A DNA stretch of 43,706 bases, from the NCBI GenBank assembly GCA_902617465.1, contig CACMWO010000004.1:1-43706 (forward strand), given 5' to 3'. Both the position numbers and the translations under genes were made by a program. Positions 28,318 through 38,239 of the stretch are shown here, piece by piece (the stretch's first letter is position 1; every line of letters starts with the position of its first letter). The notes under the pieces were generated by a model. It did not search any database, had not been told where the DNA came from, and saw only the letters and a program-made list of their open reading frames with translations. Source of the DNA: an uncultured Alphaproteobacteria bacterium (GTDB taxonomy: Bacteria; Pseudomonadota; Alphaproteobacteria; HIMB59).

Positions 28318-29394
28318 ATGAGTTTATTTAAAAATTTAACTATATTACTTACATTAATATCATTTTTTAGTTGTGCCCCAACAACAATCGAGAAGAAAAA
28401 ATCGATTGAAAAAGAACAAGAAAAAGTTGAAGAGATAGAAATTGCTGAAAAGAAAGAGGAAGAAATAGAGAAAGTTGAGACAATAAAGAAGCCATCAAAA
28501 CCTGGAGATAAAATAATTGATTTTAATAATATCGATAAAATAATTGTTTTTTTATCAGAAGATGAAATTTTAACATCTTTGTTTTACGATGTTTTTATAA
28601 AAGAAATCGATAACTTTCCTGATATTAAAAAAATAGAATTTATCTATTCAATTGATGAAATACAAAACTTAATCAACAATTCTCTCATCATAGGCCCCAC
28701 CAATTCAAAAGATTTGTTCGACTTGCCAGATAAACTTGGTGAAAATACATTCACTATTTCTTTATCAAACGACCTCTCTGTAATGAATAAGTATGCAGAT
28801 AATGAAATCATTTTCGTATTTAGCAGCCCATACCAACACGTTAAAATAATTGGGGATTATATCAATTCATCAAACTCGCTTGGTGTATTATACAAACAAA
28901 ATGAATATGGATTAAAATTATTTGAATATTTTAAAGATATCTACCCATTAAAATATATTAAATCATCTCCATTTGGAGACAGTGCAGTAGATTTGGAACT
29001 ATCAGTGAAGTTGATGGGAGACTTAAATACATATGACAACATAATCATTTTTGATGATACTTTTAGCTATAAAGATTTAGTGGGATATTTAGCAACAAAG
29101 GACGGAACTTATCCCCTTGAGAGAACATACCTAATTGACAATTTTTTAGAGCAAAGAAAGAATTTAGAAAATTATTATAAACCTATTAATCGGACTTTCT
29201 TGCAAAATATTGATTTGACTGCCATGGATGAACCGCATCGGGAGTTCTTCTTCAGAACCTCTGTAAAAATATCACTTACTGTTGCTAATCAAATTTTAAA
29301 AAATAATTTTTTACCAAGTGCGATTGATTTAGAAGATTTTGGAAGATTGCCTATAGAAAATATGATGATTAATTATCCTGTAATATTTGATTAG
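28318..29394 (+). CDS. LpoA-like penicillin-binding-protein activator / periplasmic-binding-fold lipoprotein
   Basis: Lipobox ISFFSC; acidic/basic linker; type I periplasmic-binding-like segments (LIIGPTNSKD, SLGVLYKQNEYGLKLFEYF); divergent from rsmI as in many proteobacteria. Confidence 0.6.
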   Translation: MSLFKNLTILLTLISFFSCAPTTIEKKKSIEKEQEKVEEIEIAEKKEEEIEKVETIKKPSKPGDKIIDFNNIDKIIVFLSEDEILTSLFYDVFIKEIDNFPDIKKIEFIYSIDEIQNLINNSLIIGPTNSKDLFDLPDKLGENTFTISLSNDLSVMNKYADNEIIFVFSSPYQHVKIIGDYINSSNSLGVLYKQNEYGLKLFEYFKDIYPLKYIKSSPFGDSAVDLELSVKLMGDLNTYDNIIIFDDTFSYKDLVGYLATKDGTYPLERTYLIDNFLEQRKNLENYYKPINRTFLQNIDLTAMDEPHREFFFRTSVKISLTVANQILKNNFLPSAIDLEDFGRLPIENMMINYPVIFD

Positions 29395-29968
29395 ATAATT
29401 TTTTAAAAGCTTCATATCTGTGAGAATTTAATAATTTTTGCTTCTCACTCATTTCAGCAAATGTCTTATTGCTATCTTTAGGAATAAAATATGGATCATA
29501 ACCAAAACCATTATTACCTCTTTTATTTTTTATTATATAACCTGGTATGGATCCTGATACCATATATCTTTGGTTTGTTCCTAAAACACAAATAGAACAA
29601 AAAAAAGACGCGTCAATATAATTTAAACTTTCAAATTTGCTAAAAATAAAATCTATAACTTTTTGTTCCCCTCCTAATTTTTTTGCCTCTCTAGCTGTTT
29701 TTATTCCTGGGTAGTTATTTAATTTATTTACAACAAATCCACTATCATCACATAGTACGAGTGTATTTGTTTTATCTAAAAAATATTTCGATTTAATTTC
29801 ACAATTTTCTTCAAAAGTTTTACCATTTTCAGTTGGTTCACCAATATTGTTAAATTTATTTAGATTTAAAACTTCATATTCACTAAATAGATTGAAGTGC
29901 TTTATATAAAAAATAAATTCTTTTAATTTTCCAGTATTATTAGTGCCAAGTAATAAATTATTTTTCAA
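29369..29968 (-). CDS. rdgB: Non-canonical purine NTP pyrophosphatase RdgB/HAM1 (listed ORF begins at 30013; TTG at 29968 likelier)
   Basis: LLLGTNNTGKLKEF, GKTFEENCEIKSKYF, VLCDDSGFVV, NNYPGIKTARE, GNNGFGYDPYFIP, FAEMSEKQK, SHRYEAF. Confidence 0.93.
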   Translation of the reverse strand: MKNNLLLGTNNTGKLKEFIFYIKHFNLFSEYEVLNLNKFNNIGEPTENGKTFEENCEIKSKYFLDKTNTLVLCDDSGFVVNKLNNYPGIKTAREAKKLGGEQKVIDFIFSKFESLNYIDASFFCSICVLGTNQRYMVSGSIPGYIIKNKRGNNGFGYDPYFIPKDSNKTFAEMSEKQKLLNSHRYEAFKKLSNQILQDN

Positions 29969-30683
29969 TTGCCAAGTTTTGAATATTGAAAATTTCTGGC
30001 ATTGATCCCTCAACTAGTTCTATAAAACTCATAATAGTTTTTTTGCTAAATTTAGCCTCTTCACCAGTAGATTGAAACTCAATAAATTGACCATCATTTG
30101 CCATTACCACGTTGCAATCTACCTCAGCACTCGAGTCTTCAATGTAATTTAAATCTATGCATGATGTTCCTTTAACAACACCAACCGATATTGCTGCAAC
30201 TTGATTTACTATAATTGCCTTTGATAAATTAAATTTATTTTTGAACTCATTAATTGATCGAACAAGACTAACGTATCCGCCAATGATAGATGCTGTCCTT
30301 GTTCCTCCATCAGCACTAATCACATCACAATCAATCTTGATAGTTTTTTCGCCAAGTATATCTAAATTAACAGCACACCTTAAACTTCTTCCAATAAGTC
30401 TCTGAATTTCTTGTGTTCTTCCAGACTGCCTACCTTTGGCTGCCTCTCTGTCCATTCTTTCAGATGTAGAAGATGGTAACATACCATATTCTGCAGTTAA
30501 CCAACCTTTTCCAGAATTTCTTAAAAATCCAGGAACTCTATCTTCAATAATCGCTGAGCAACAAACATGAGTATTGCCTAACTTAACTAAACATGACGAT
30601 TGATTATTTGGTTGAAAGCCTGGAATTATTTCTAAATTTCTAATTTTAGAGAGCTCTCTATCATTTCTTGTATATCCAGACAT
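29958..30683 (-). CDS. rph: Ribonuclease PH
   Basis: IIPGFQPNNQSSCLVKLGNTHVCCSA, GWLTAEYGMLPSST, GRSLRCAVNL, DCDVISADGGTRTASI, EGSMPEIFNIQ. Confidence 0.96.
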   Translation of the reverse strand: MSGYTRNDRELSKIRNLEIIPGFQPNNQSSCLVKLGNTHVCCSAIIEDRVPGFLRNSGKGWLTAEYGMLPSSTSERMDREAAKGRQSGRTQEIQRLIGRSLRCAVNLDILGEKTIKIDCDVISADGGTRTASIIGGYVSLVRSINEFKNKFNLSKAIIVNQVAAISVGVVKGTSCIDLNYIEDSSAEVDCNVVMANDGQFIEFQSTGEEAKFSKKTIMSFIELVEGSMPEIFNIQNLAIEK

Positions 30684-30724
30684 TTATGTTTTATTATTTT
30701 AAATTATAAGATTAATTAAGATTA

Positions 30725-31747
30725 ATGAATAAAAAAATTACAGATATTGGTGCACGATCAAAGCTTATATTCAAGTCACTTGTCGAAAGTTACTTGAAAA
30801 CAGGTGAGCCTATGGGCTCCAAAGCACTTAGTTCAAAAATTTCTTATAAACTTTCACCAGCAACAATAAGAAATGTTTTAAACGAAATAAATTTTCACGG
30901 ACTTATACAAAAAGGACATTTCTCTGCAGGCAGTATACCAACTGATTTAGGTTTACAATTTTATACTCATGCACTTTTAGAGCCAGGATCAATTAGTAAA
31001 AGTGAAAAAGAGATTATTGAGAAGTCATCTAAAATGAATAATCTTTTAAATGAACAAGAAATAATTACTAACACTTTAAATGGCCTATCGAAACAAGCTA
31101 GTCTTGTTATTAATAATGAAAAAATAGCAAAAATAAGAAAAATTGATTTTCACAAAATCGATAATCATAAAGTAATATTCATTATCGAGCACGAAGATGG
31201 GTATACATCAAATAGAATAGTAGAAATTGATGAAAATATTCAAACAGAAGATTTAAATAGTATTGGCAACTTTATAAATAAGTTTTCAAAATCTATGTCA
31301 CCTACAGAAATTCAAAATAATATAAAAATTTTTATAAAATCAGCAAGAAATCAAATAACCAACACCTCAAAAAAACTATTGCTGAAAGGAATAAAAATTG
31401 AAAAGTCTCAAAATACAGAAACTTTTTTTGTTAGAGGCCTGCCAAATTTAATTAAGAATAATTTAGAAACAGATTTAGACAGCATAAATGAGCTTTTGAG
31501 TGACATTGAAACAGGTAAAATGGCAAACAAAATGATTAAGGCCTTGAAAAAATCAAAAGGAGTGCAAATATTTATTGGTAGTAATACAAATTTTTTTAAA
31601 AATACAAATTTATCTATGATTTTATCAAATTATAAAACTAAAAATGGACTCACTGGTGCTATTGGTGTAATAGGTCCGAAAAGAATTGATTATCAGCGAA
31701 TTGTTCCTATTGTGAGTTATATGTCTGAAACAATATCAAAAAAATAA
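30725..31747 (+). CDS. hrcA: Heat-inducible transcription repressor HrcA
   Basis: SKLIFKSLVESYLKTGEPMGSKALSSKI.YKLSPATIRNVLNEI (winged helix), GLTGAIGVIGPKRIDYQRIVPIV. Confidence 0.95.
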   Translation: MNKKITDIGARSKLIFKSLVESYLKTGEPMGSKALSSKISYKLSPATIRNVLNEINFHGLIQKGHFSAGSIPTDLGLQFYTHALLEPGSISKSEKEIIEKSSKMNNLLNEQEIITNTLNGLSKQASLVINNEKIAKIRKIDFHKIDNHKVIFIIEHEDGYTSNRIVEIDENIQTEDLNSIGNFINKFSKSMSPTEIQNNIKIFIKSARNQITNTSKKLLLKGIKIEKSQNTETFFVRGLPNLIKNNLETDLDSINELLSDIETGKMANKMIKALKKSKGVQIFIGSNTNFFKNTNLSMILSNYKTKNGLTGAIGVIGPKRIDYQRIVPIVSYMSETISKK

Positions 31748-31757
31748 AGGAATTATT

Positions 31758-32384
31758 ATGGAAGAAGATAAGAAATACGAAGAACAAGCCCAACACCAAG
31801 AAGAAGATGTTACAGAAAATCAAGAAACTAATGAGACTGATGTAGATGAAAATTCAGATACAAATGATGATGAAATCCAAAAACTCAAAGAGGAAATTGA
31901 GAGTTTAAAAGATCAAAGGTTAAGAGCTGTTGCTGAACTAGAAAACTTTAGAAAAAGGGCAGAAAAAGATCAATCAGATGCATTGAAATACGGTATAGCT
32001 AATTTTGCAAAAGAAATAATTAATATCGGTGACAATATAGAGAGAGCAAAATCAAGTATTTCAGAAGAAGTTAGATCTAATGAAAGCATAAAGTCTGTTG
32101 TTGATGGTTTAGATCTAATTGCACAATCCACTATGGCCACTTTCGAAAAAATTGGCATCAAAAAAATTGAAAGTATAAACCAAAAATTTGACCATAATTT
32201 ACACCAAGCCATGATGGAAATTGAAAAAAATGACTGCGAGCCCGGAACTATTGTCCAAGAACTAATACCTGGCTACACATTGCATGATAGATTACTAAGA
32301 CCAGCAATGGTAGGGGTATCAAAAAAATCTCAAGAAAATCAAGACGATAAAGCCATCAAAGAAGAAGAGAAATCCGAAAAGTAA
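31758..32384 (+). CDS. grpE: Nucleotide exchange factor GrpE
   Basis: LRAVAELENFRKRAEKDQSDALKYGIANFAKEIINIGDNIERA, FDHNLHQAMMEI, GYTLHDRLLRPAMVGVSK. Confidence 0.96.
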   Translation: MEEDKKYEEQAQHQEEDVTENQETNETDVDENSDTNDDEIQKLKEEIESLKDQRLRAVAELENFRKRAEKDQSDALKYGIANFAKEIINIGDNIERAKSSISEEVRSNESIKSVVDGLDLIAQSTMATFEKIGIKKIESINQKFDHNLHQAMMEIEKNDCEPGTIVQELIPGYTLHDRLLRPAMVGVSKKSQENQDDKAIKEEEKSEK

Positions 32385-32407
32385 GAAAATTCAATAGTTT
32401 TAATGCT

Positions 32408-32435
32408 CTTGAATTAAGTAAGTATCAACCCATAT
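32408..32435 (+). promoter_or_regulatory. RpoH (sigma32)-type heat-shock promoter upstream of dnaK
   Basis: CTTGAA (32408-32413), N14, ACCCATAT (32428-32435), close to CTTGAA-N13/14-CCCCATnT. Confidence 0.7.
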
Positions 32436-32474
32436 AACTATAAGATTATTTAATTTTAAAGTAGGAAAAACAAA

Positions 32475-34406
32475 ATGGCTAAAGTAATTGGAATTGATTT
32501 AGGTACCACAAACTCTTGTGTGGCAATAATGGATGGAAAGAATCCAAAGGTAATAGAGAATTCTGAAGGTGCTAGAACAACACCTTCTGTTGTAGCATTT
32601 ACTGAAAGCGAGAAACTAATTGGTCAATCTGCAAAAAGACAAGCCGTCACCAATCCTGAAAATACACTTTATGCTGTAAAAAGATTTATTGGTAGAAGCT
32701 TTGAAGACGACACTGTCCAAAAGGATGTAGGTTTATCACCATTTAAAATTATTAAAGGTAATAACGGTGATGCATGGGTTGAAGCTCAGGGTGAAAAATA
32801 TAGCCCAAGTCAAATCTCTGCTTTTATTCTTCAAAAAATGAAAGAGACAGCCGAGTCTTATACAGGAGAAACTATTACACAAGCAGTGATAACTGTTCCT
32901 GCTTATTTCAATGATGCACAAAGGCAAGCAACTAAAGATGCTGGCAAAATCGCTGGCTTAGAAGTTTTAAGAATTATTAATGAACCAACCGCTGCCTCAT
33001 TAGCATATGGACTAGATAAAAAACAATCAGGCACTGTAGTTGTTTACGATTTAGGCGGTGGTACATTTGATGTATCAATTTTAGAAGTTGGCGATGGTGT
33101 GTTCGAAGTTAAGTCAACAAATGGTGACACACACTTGGGCGGCGAAGACTTTGATTTAAGAATTATTGATTTTTTAGCTAGCGAATTTAAAAAAGAGCAA
33201 GGTATAGATTTAAAAAATGACAAATTAGCATTACAACGTTTAAAAGAAGCTGCTGAAAAAGCAAAAATAGAACTGTCAAGTTCAACTCAAACTGATGTAA
33301 ATTTACCTTTTATTACAGCTGATCAATCTGGGCCTAAACACTTAAATGTAAAACTTACCAGAGCCAAGCTTGAAGAGTTGGTTGACGACTTGCTTCAAAA
33401 TACAATTGAACCTTGTAAAAAAGCTCTTAGTGACGCTGGCCTTTCAGCAAGCGATATAAACGATGTCATTTTAGTTGGTGGAATGACAAGAATGCCAAAA
33501 GTAACAGAAATTGTTAAAAACTTTTTTGGAAAAGACCCCAGTAAAGGCGTTAACCCTGATGAAGTTGTGGCTATGGGAGCAGCTATTCAGGCAGGTGTTT
33601 TACAAGGTGATGTAAAAGATGTCTTACTTTTAGACGTAACCCCACTTTCTTTGGGTATTGAAACACTGGGCGGAGTATTTACAAAGTTAATTGAAAGAAA
33701 TACGACTGTTCCTACAAAAAAAAGCCAAGTATTCTCAACAGCAGAGGACAATCAAAATGCCGTTACTATCAGGGTCTTTCAGGGAGAAAGAGAAATGGCT
33801 GCTGATAACAAGCTTTTAGGTCAATTCGATTTAGTTGGCATTCCTCCTGCTCCTAGAGGAACACCACAAATCGAGGTAACTTTCGATATTGACGCTAATG
33901 GTATTGTCAATGTATCTGCAAAAGATAAATCTACAGGAAAAGAGCAACAAATTAAAATCCAAGCATCTGGTGGTCTATCAGATGAAGAGATTGACAAAAT
34001 GGTTAAAGATGCTGAAGCCAATGCTGAAACAGATAAGAAGAAAAGAGAAGAGGTTGATGTTAAGAATCAAGCCGATAGTCTTGTCTTCCAAGTGGAAAAA
34101 AATATAAAAGAGCATGGCGATAAAATTAGTCCCGAAGATAAGTCTAAAATAGAAGCAGACTTAAAAGATTTAAAAGAAGCGCTCGAAAAAAATGAGATTG
34201 AGACCATAAAACAAAAAACACAAGATCTAACTCAATCATCTATGAAAATGGGCGAAGCTATGTACAAAGATCAACAATCATCTGAGGCTCCTGGCGCAGA
34301 ACAACCTAAGCAAGAAGATAACACTAGTGAAACTAAGAGCGATGATGATGTTATAGACGCAGACTACGAAGAAGTAGACGACGATAAAAAAGCAAGCGGA
34401 CAGTAA
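32475..34406 (+). CDS. dnaK: Chaperone DnaK
   Basis: [53 protein letters not shown]-terminal [16 protein letters not shown]. Confidence 0.99.
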   Translation: MAKVIGIDLGTTNSCVAIMDGKNPKVIENSEGARTTPSVVAFTESEKLIGQSAKRQAVTNPENTLYAVKRFIGRSFEDDTVQKDVGLSPFKIIKGNNGDAWVEAQGEKYSPSQISAFILQKMKETAESYTGETITQAVITVPAYFNDAQRQATKDAGKIAGLEVLRIINEPTAASLAYGLDKKQSGTVVVYDLGGGTFDVSILEVGDGVFEVKSTNGDTHLGGEDFDLRIIDFLASEFKKEQGIDLKNDKLALQRLKEAAEKAKIELSSSTQTDVNLPFITADQSGPKHLNVKLTRAKLEELVDDLLQNTIEPCKKALSDAGLSASDINDVILVGGMTRMPKVTEIVKNFFGKDPSKGVNPDEVVAMGAAIQAGVLQGDVKDVLLLDVTPLSLGIETLGGVFTKLIERNTTVPTKKSQVFSTAEDNQNAVTIRVFQGEREMAADNKLLGQFDLVGIPPAPRGTPQIEVTFDIDANGIVNVSAKDKSTGKEQQIKIQASGGLSDEEIDKMVKDAEANAETDKKKREEVDVKNQADSLVFQVEKNIKEHGDKISPEDKSKIEADLKDLKEALEKNEIETIKQKTQDLTQSSMKMGEAMYKDQQSSEAPGAEQPKQEDNTSETKSDDDVIDADYEEVDDDKKASGQ

Positions 34407-34429
34407 CACTTAGCTTGGTTTAAAATATT

Positions 34430-35509
34430 ATGGCTGAGGATTTTTATGACACTCTTGGTATATCCCGTGAAGCTAGTGACTCTGAAATAAAAAGTGCTTA
34501 CCGAAAATTAGCAATGAAATATCATCCTGATCGAAACCAGGGTGACTCTGCTGCTGAACAAAAATTTAAGGATGTGAGTCAAGCATATGAAATTTTAAAA
34601 GATCCAAAAAAAAGACAAACTTATGATCAATTTGGCCATGCTGCTTTTGAACAAGGCGGTGGTGGAGCAGGTGGATTTGGCCAACAAGGCTTTGGTGGTT
34701 TTTCAGATATTTTTGAAGATATTTTTGGTGCATTTGGTGAGGGCGCTCAGCGTGAAAGTAGAGGGGATGATTTGCGCTACGATGTTACTATTGACCTAGA
34801 AGAGGCTTTTACTGGAAAATCACTAGAAGTAACGATACCCAAAATGATTAATTGCCCTGAACAGCATAGTTATAAAAGTTGTTCTACTTGTCAAGGTTAC
34901 GGAAAAGTTAGGACTCAGAGCGGGTTTTTTTCTATGGAGAGGACCTGTGGTAGATGTGGTGGAACTGGGCAAGAAATGAAGGGTCGATGCTCAAAATGCA
35001 GTAACACTGGACGAATTAAACAAAATAAAAAAATTCAGATCAAAATACCTGCTGGAGTTGAAACAGGTAACAGGATTAGAATGAGCGGAGAAGGAGAGGC
35101 CGGAGAAAGAGGCGGCTCCTATGGAGACCTTTACGTTTTTATAAATATAAATAACCACAAACTTTTCCAGAGAGAACGAGATAATATTATTTGTGATATT
35201 GCTATACCTTTTACTACAGCAACTTTGGGTGGAAATATAGAAGTTCCTACTATAGAAAAAAAAATGGTTAATGTTTCCATACCAAAAGGAATGCAGTCAG
35301 GTCATAAACTCAGAATCAAAGGCAAGGGAATGAGTATTCTGAGAACAAACACAAGAGGTGATATGATTGTTAAAGTACATGCTGAAACACCAGTAAACTT
35401 ATCTTCAGATCAAGAGAAACTTTTAAATCAATTTAATGAAACTCTTACTAAGAAAAACTCTAAAATGACGGAAGGGTTTTTTGATAAAGTAAAAAAAATG
35501 TTTAATTAA
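34430..35509 (+). CDS. dnaJ: Chaperone DnaJ
   Basis: J domain DFYDTLGISREASDSEIKSAYRKLAMKYHPDRNQ, G/F region, four CxxCxGxG-like zinc motifs. Confidence 0.98.
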   Translation: MAEDFYDTLGISREASDSEIKSAYRKLAMKYHPDRNQGDSAAEQKFKDVSQAYEILKDPKKRQTYDQFGHAAFEQGGGGAGGFGQQGFGGFSDIFEDIFGAFGEGAQRESRGDDLRYDVTIDLEEAFTGKSLEVTIPKMINCPEQHSYKSCSTCQGYGKVRTQSGFFSMERTCGRCGGTGQEMKGRCSKCSNTGRIKQNKKIQIKIPAGVETGNRIRMSGEGEAGERGGSYGDLYVFININNHKLFQRERDNIICDIAIPFTTATLGGNIEVPTIEKKMVNVSIPKGMQSGHKLRIKGKGMSILRTNTRGDMIVKVHAETPVNLSSDQEKLLNQFNETLTKKNSKMTEGFFDKVKKMFN

Positions 35510-36024
35510 TGAATTATTGTTTTGATTTTATCGAAACACCAATAATTAAACTTTTTGTCCTAGATAGTTCAGAGGGAGTTCACTTTCTTATAAAAGATAA
35601 CGATATAAGAATAAAAAACATACTTAATTTATATAACCCAACTAAAGGTTTAAAATTAAAAAAAGCAAAAATATTAATAAACAATTTATTGAAAGGTAAA
35701 ATTTCTAAACAAAAAAATATAAAAATAAAATTCCTCGATGGAACTACACTACAAAAAAAAGTTTGGACAGAAATTACTAAAATTCCTTATGGTCAAACAA
35801 TTTCCTACAGCGAGCTTGCTAAAAAAATAAAGAAACCAGATGCAGTAAGAGCCATTGCTTCAGCGGTTGGTAAAAATCCTGTTGGATTATTGGTTCCTTG
35901 TCACAGAGTAGTAAAAAAAAATGGAGATTTCGGAAGATATATGTGGGGTGATAAAATTAAGAGAAAAATACTAGATATAGAGGGTAGAGGAACGGCTGAC
36001 TCGACATATAGAGGAGGAAAGTGA
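35509..36024 (+). CDS. ogt: Methylated-DNA-protein-cysteine S-methyltransferase
   Basis: IPYGQTISYSELAKKIKKPDAVRAIASAVGKNPVGLLVPCHRVVKKNGDFGRYMWG (active-site PCHRV). Confidence 0.95.
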   Translation: MNYCFDFIETPIIKLFVLDSSEGVHFLIKDNDIRIKNILNLYNPTKGLKLKKAKILINNLLKGKISKQKNIKIKFLDGTTLQKKVWTEITKIPYGQTISYSELAKKIKKPDAVRAIASAVGKNPVGLLVPCHRVVKKNGDFGRYMWGDKIKRKILDIEGRGTADSTYRGGK

Positions 36025-36059
36025 GATACCGAATCAGCCCCCGCATGAATGCTAACTGA
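35994..36059 (+). other. GC-rich foldable element spanning the ogt stop (candidate structured RNA or mini-cistron)
   Basis: GGCTGACTCG (35994-36003) pairs with CGAATCAGCC (36030-36039), one mismatch; loop contains AGGAGGAAA; GTG micro-ORF MRYRISPRMNAN*; 33/66 G+C by hand count. Confidence 0.3.
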
Positions 36060-36114
36060 ACACTAATAAATATTTTGATATAGTCAAAGTTGTTCAAGTA
36101 TTAAATATCCAAAA

Positions 36115-37386
36115 ATGAGTTTAAAATCGATTTTATCCTATAGTTTTCAGTCATTTTACCTTGCTGGGAGTTTTTTATTATTATTTATTTTTTTGCCCAC
36201 ATTTTATAATTTATCAATTGGTATCTCTTTAAGTGTTATCGGTCTAGTAATACTGATATCTAGATTTTTTGATGTCTTCTCAGACTTTTTAATTGGTTAT
36301 TTAACAGAAAAAAGAATTATTTCAGGTCGATCAAGAAAAAATCAAATTCTTTTAGGAATAATAATATTTATTTTCTCCTTATTTGGCCTTTACGTTTTCC
36401 AATCTCCTAATATTTATTATTTTATTTTTTTTTATAACTTAGCATTGATAAGTTACTCAATTGCAATCATTCCTTACGACTCTATAGTTATCGATCAAAA
36501 AAAAATTTTAAAAAAAAGATTTCGTTTGGCAGCAGTCAAAGAAGTATTTGCAATTTTAGGAGTTCTTGCAGCTCTTATTATTCCAACGACTATTTCAAAT
36601 TTAAATAATGTTGAGCTATTAAACCCAGACGTTATAAAAACAAGTGGTTTTATTTTTATTTCTCTTGCAATTATAGGGGGATTAATTTTTTATTTTTTCT
36701 ATGATGATGAACTGAATTACAAGCCAAATGAAATTTCTTGGATAAAATTAAAAACTTTCATTAAAAAAAATAAAAAAATCTTACCTTTTTCTTACATTAC
36801 ATTTTTTAATTTACTTGCTAATAATTTTACTGCAAATTTATTTATTATATTTGTATCTGAATATCTGGGTCTTAGTGATTATGCAGGTCATTTATTAATT
36901 TTGTATTTTCTTATAACATTAATTTCCACGCCATTTTGGTATTTTTTTGGAAAAAAATTTTCAAATATGTTTTTATTACAGAGTGGAACCAGTATAACTA
37001 TTTTTGGTTTTTTATTTGTTATTTTCACTAGCAGTGACTATTGGCAAATATATATATTTGTCATACTTATTACAGGAATTGGAATTGGAATTGATCTTAT
37101 AATACCCCAGATTGAGTTAGCTGACATATTAGATGTAAATAATGAAAATCGTTTATCACAGTTTTTTACCTCATTTTTCTCAATTATAAGAAAAGCTGCT
37201 ATAGGAATTGCTGCTGGTATAGCACTAACGGGATATGGTTACTTACAATCAATAAATTTTACAATTCACCCAAATATTCCAAATATTATGATTTTTTATT
37301 TTTTTATACCGCTAACCATTAAATTGTTCGTATTAATCTTAGTAATGAGATATAGAAGTAAATTCAATGTCTCAATTAGAGAGTAA
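36115..37386 (+). CDS. GPH/MelB-like MFS transporter
   Basis: 12-TM-like hydrophobic protein; VILISRFFDVFSDFLIGYLTEK and GIGIDLIIPQIELADILDVNN match the MFS_2/GPH pattern. Confidence 0.8.
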   Translation: MSLKSILSYSFQSFYLAGSFLLLFIFLPTFYNLSIGISLSVIGLVILISRFFDVFSDFLIGYLTEKRIISGRSRKNQILLGIIIFIFSLFGLYVFQSPNIYYFIFFYNLALISYSIAIIPYDSIVIDQKKILKKRFRLAAVKEVFAILGVLAALIIPTTISNLNNVELLNPDVIKTSGFIFISLAIIGGLIFYFFYDDELNYKPNEISWIKLKTFIKKNKKILPFSYITFFNLLANNFTANLFIIFVSEYLGLSDYAGHLLILYFLITLISTPFWYFFGKKFSNMFLLQSGTSITIFGFLFVIFTSSDYWQIYIFVILITGIGIGIDLIIPQIELADILDVNNENRLSQFFTSFFSIIRKAAIGIAAGIALTGYGYLQSINFTIHPNIPNIMIFYFFIPLTIKLFVLILVMRYRSKFNVSIRE

Positions 37387-38239
37387 AAAACACGTAATTT
37401 ACATACTAGGCACTGTTGCCTTTTTCTTATTTTCAATTGCAGACACTATTATAAAGTTAATTGGAAATTTATATAAAGACACAGTTATATTTTCCATAGC
37501 GAGTTTCTCCGCAATAATCCCAGTGCTTTTTTATTTACTGTACAGAAAGAGCTTAGAAGAAATAAAAACAAGCAATTATAAACTTCATTTTATAAGAGGT
37601 ATTTTAATGACTTTGACCTATTATTTTGTTGTAAAAGGTATCATTTTATTACCTTTATCTATTGCTTATCCAATAATTTTGTCAGCTCCTGTGTTACTCT
37701 CAATTATGGGAATAGTAATTTTAAAGGAGTCGATTTACCTATCCAAAATAATTTCTTTAATACTAGCTATGATTGCTGTTTTTATGGTCTCAGGTTTTAG
37801 TTTAAACGCAGGTTTTAATGCTTTGGGAGTAATATTTCTTATATTAGGAGTAATTTCATTAGCGTGTCTAGATTTTACAGTGCGAGTTTATGGGAAATCT
37901 GAAAGAACTATGGCTTTGACTTTTTATAGTATGGGAATTACTGGCATAATTTTCACAGTATTTTCAATCAACCATTACAAAGATATCGCTTTGTACGATT
38001 TTTTAATAATGGTAGGTGCAGGGCTTATTGATGGTGTGGCCATGATGATCTTAATCTATTCTCTTAGAAGAATAGAAGCTTCATTTTTTAGCATCACACA
38101 TTATTCACAGATCATTTTTGGAATAGTAATTAGTATTTTTGTTTTCAATCACTACCCCTCAATTATAGAATTATGCGGTGCTATTTTAATAATAGTTTCT
38201 GGATATCTTGTTTATTCTAAATTAAAAAAGCTAAATTGA
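37367..38239 (+). CDS. EamA/DMT-family transporter
   Basis: 10-TM pattern with two EamA-like repeats; LPLSIAYPIILSAPVLLSIMGIVILKESI. Confidence 0.85.
   Translation: MSQLESKKHVIYILGTVAFFLFSIADTIIKLIGNLYKDTVIFSIASFSAIIPVLFYLLYRKSLEEIKTSNYKLHFIRGILMTLTYYFVVKGIILLPLSIAYPIILSAPVLLSIMGIVILKESIYLSKIISLILAMIAVFMVSGFSLNAGFNALGVIFLILGVISLACLDFTVRVYGKSERTMALTFYSMGITGIIFTVFSINHYKDIALYDFLIMVGAGLIDGVAMMILIYSLRRIEASFFSITHYSQIIFGIVISIFVFNHYPSIIELCGAILIIVSGYLVYSKLKKLN

Noticed and set aside
36011-36030. GAGGAAAGT resembling the conserved 5' segment of RNase P RNA
   Set aside because: Only about 100 bp remain before the next gene and the other conserved RNase P segments are absent.
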